14,875 nt of DNA from Candidatus Cloacimonadota bacterium (GTDB lineage: Bacteria > Cloacimonadota > Cloacimonadia > JGIOTU-2): positions 1 through 14,875 of the forward strand of contig JACNFI010000308.1 in assembly GCA_014384665.1 (NCBI GenBank), given 5' to 3'. Under the pieces are notes generated by a model. The model had not been told where the DNA came from. It saw only the letters and a list, made by a program, of their open reading frames with translations, and ran no database searches. How positions within the stretch are numbered: the first letter of the stretch is position 1; every line of letters begins with the position of its first letter. The translations under genes and the position numbers were made by a program. Of this stretch, positions 13,957 to 14,875 are shown piece after piece.

Positions 13957-14875
13957 TCACCTTTTCTTATAATCCATATAATGGAGATGTTTTACAGTTC
14001 TCGCAGAATAAAATATAGCACTGACTAATGACCATACAAATATTGCAACTAATGACCAGAAAGGTGCATTTAGCAAAACACCTATTAAGATAAAAATTAT
14101 ATAACTGTTCTTCCTGCCATCAAATTTTCTGAATAGTTGTTCAATTCGCCCATAATCTGCTAATGGGCGACCCTTTATCGCCTTCCCAAACGCCTGTCCG
14201 CAATAATGAGAAAACCCATCAAATAAGAGTATAAATGCGGGTAGCAAAATCGCTGATATTCCATAGGCTTTTGATAGGTAGATGGCTAAGGCGATATACC
14301 ATGAATGTTCAAAAAGAAAATCAAATGCATGCTCCATCTTTCCTATGTTTGAAGTTGCTATTTTCACCCTCGAGAGTTTTCCGTCCACACCGTCCATAAA
14401 CGAAACGATAAAGGTGAGAAGGGAAGCAAACAATAGATAGCCTTTTAGGAATAAAAATGTGGATGTATAAGCAACTATGTTTGTCAGTATGGTAACCTGG
14501 TTTGGTGTAATCCGCGTGTTTACCAATCTGCTTACAATAAAATTTTCTATTGGCTTGTTGACATAGGTTGCAAGTAAGTCATTTCTTCCTTTACCAGCAT
14601 TCTCAATTAAAATCCTCTCTGCTTCGATTAGATTCTCCTTTGTATCAACATCTATCCAAAAGGGCTTAGTCTCCTTGCGCATACTTGGGATATAGGGGTC
14701 AATTTGTGTGATGTCAAATATCTCAGCTTCTCCGTTCCTAGCAGCCTTGTCAATGACATCGGCAAGTTCAGTCTTGCCTTCTTTCACCGCTTCCTCGGCA
14801 AACGCAAGTAGCCTTGGCGAACACAAGAAGATGCCAGTATCTATGCAATTTGATTCTTCTATGTCTTTGCCTAAG
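13957..14875 (-). CDS. nucleotidyltransferase / CDP-alcohol phosphatidyltransferase fusion, 5' part missing
   Basis: 305 visible residues; the frame is open to the window edge, reading GKDIEESNCIDTGIFLCSP before the first in-frame TTG, so the start lies outside. Residues about 1-95 are the C-terminal part of a sugar-nucleotidyltransferase domain (DTGIFLCSPRLL, PFWIDVDTKENL). From about 110 to the end is a membrane-embedded CDP-alcohol phosphatidyltransferase domain with five to six helices and the motif DGVDGKLSR (161-169). The fusion resembles the CTP:inositol-1-phosphate cytidylyltransferase / di-inositol-phosphate-phosphate synthase type, making an activated polyol and transferring it to an alcohol or lipid. 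The substrate cannot be told. The second half of the active-site motif is atypical (G-K-M-E-H-A-F-D instead of G-x3-D-x3-D). Confidence 0.8.
   Translation of the reverse strand, partial: LGKDIEESNCIDTGIFLCSPRLLAFAEEAVKEGKTELADVIDKAARNGEAEIFDITQIDPYIPSMRKETKPFWIDVDTKENLIEAERILIENAGKGRNDLLATYVNKPIENFIVSRLVNTRITPNQVTILTNIVAYTSTFLFLKGYLLFASLLTFIVSFMDGVDGKLSRVKIATSNIGKMEHAFDFLFEHSWYIALAIYLSKAYGISAILLPAFILLFDGFSHYCGQAFGKAIKGRPLADYGRIEQLFRKFDGRKNSYIIFILIGVLLNAPFWSLVAIFVWSLVSAIFYSARTVKHLHYMDYKKR

Overview
The window is AT-rich DNA from a bacterium with two membranes. The evidence is a complete Bat (Bacteroides aerotolerance) operon whose products carry signal peptides and membrane anchors. Low GC, abundant short palindromic and tandem intergenic repeats, and a four-helix-bundle (S23-type) gene between repeats suggest an uncultured lineage of the Cloacimonadota / WOR-3 / Bacteroidota-like type. 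That placement is inference. Every gene I can support lies on the minus strand, so transcription runs from high to low coordinates.

Right edge (13957-14875): the 3' part of a fused nucleotidyltransferase / CDP-alcohol phosphatidyltransferase gene, whose 5' end lies outside the window. Next (9201-13904) is a probable operon starting at a clear promoter (TTGACA-17-TAGAAT). It opens with a truncated copy of the cobO 5' end, then an MNT-type nucleotidyltransferase, a second truncated cobO 5' end, a PIN-domain (VapC-like) toxin with a 57-residue partner, and finally intact cobO, rpiB, glyA and a degenerate-looking Bpu10I-family nuclease homologue. It ends at a hairpin terminator (9212-9235). The truncated cobO pieces alternating with toxin-antitoxin-type genes are the most unusual structure here.

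Left two thirds (152-9187): the Bat operon, driven by a second promoter (TTGACA-16-TAGAAT). The order is moxR, [S23 four-helix-bundle gene between inverted heptamer repeats], DUF58 VWA-like gene, a membrane-anchored BatD-like gene, batA, batB, [repeat-rich 0.4 kb gap], batC, batD, batE. Genes overlap or nearly abut except at the two bracketed places, and both of those carry repeats, so they look like insertions into a once compact operon. MoxR is a AAA+ ATPase thought to act with the VWA proteins; BatA/B (VWA, membrane), BatC/E (TPR) and BatD are thought to form a periplasm-facing complex. The left end (1-151) holds GC-rich hairpins after batE.

Housekeeping content is cob(I)alamin adenosyltransferase (coenzyme B12), ribose-5-phosphate isomerase B and serine hydroxymethyltransferase. 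I see no rRNA, tRNA, CRISPR array or transposase gene.
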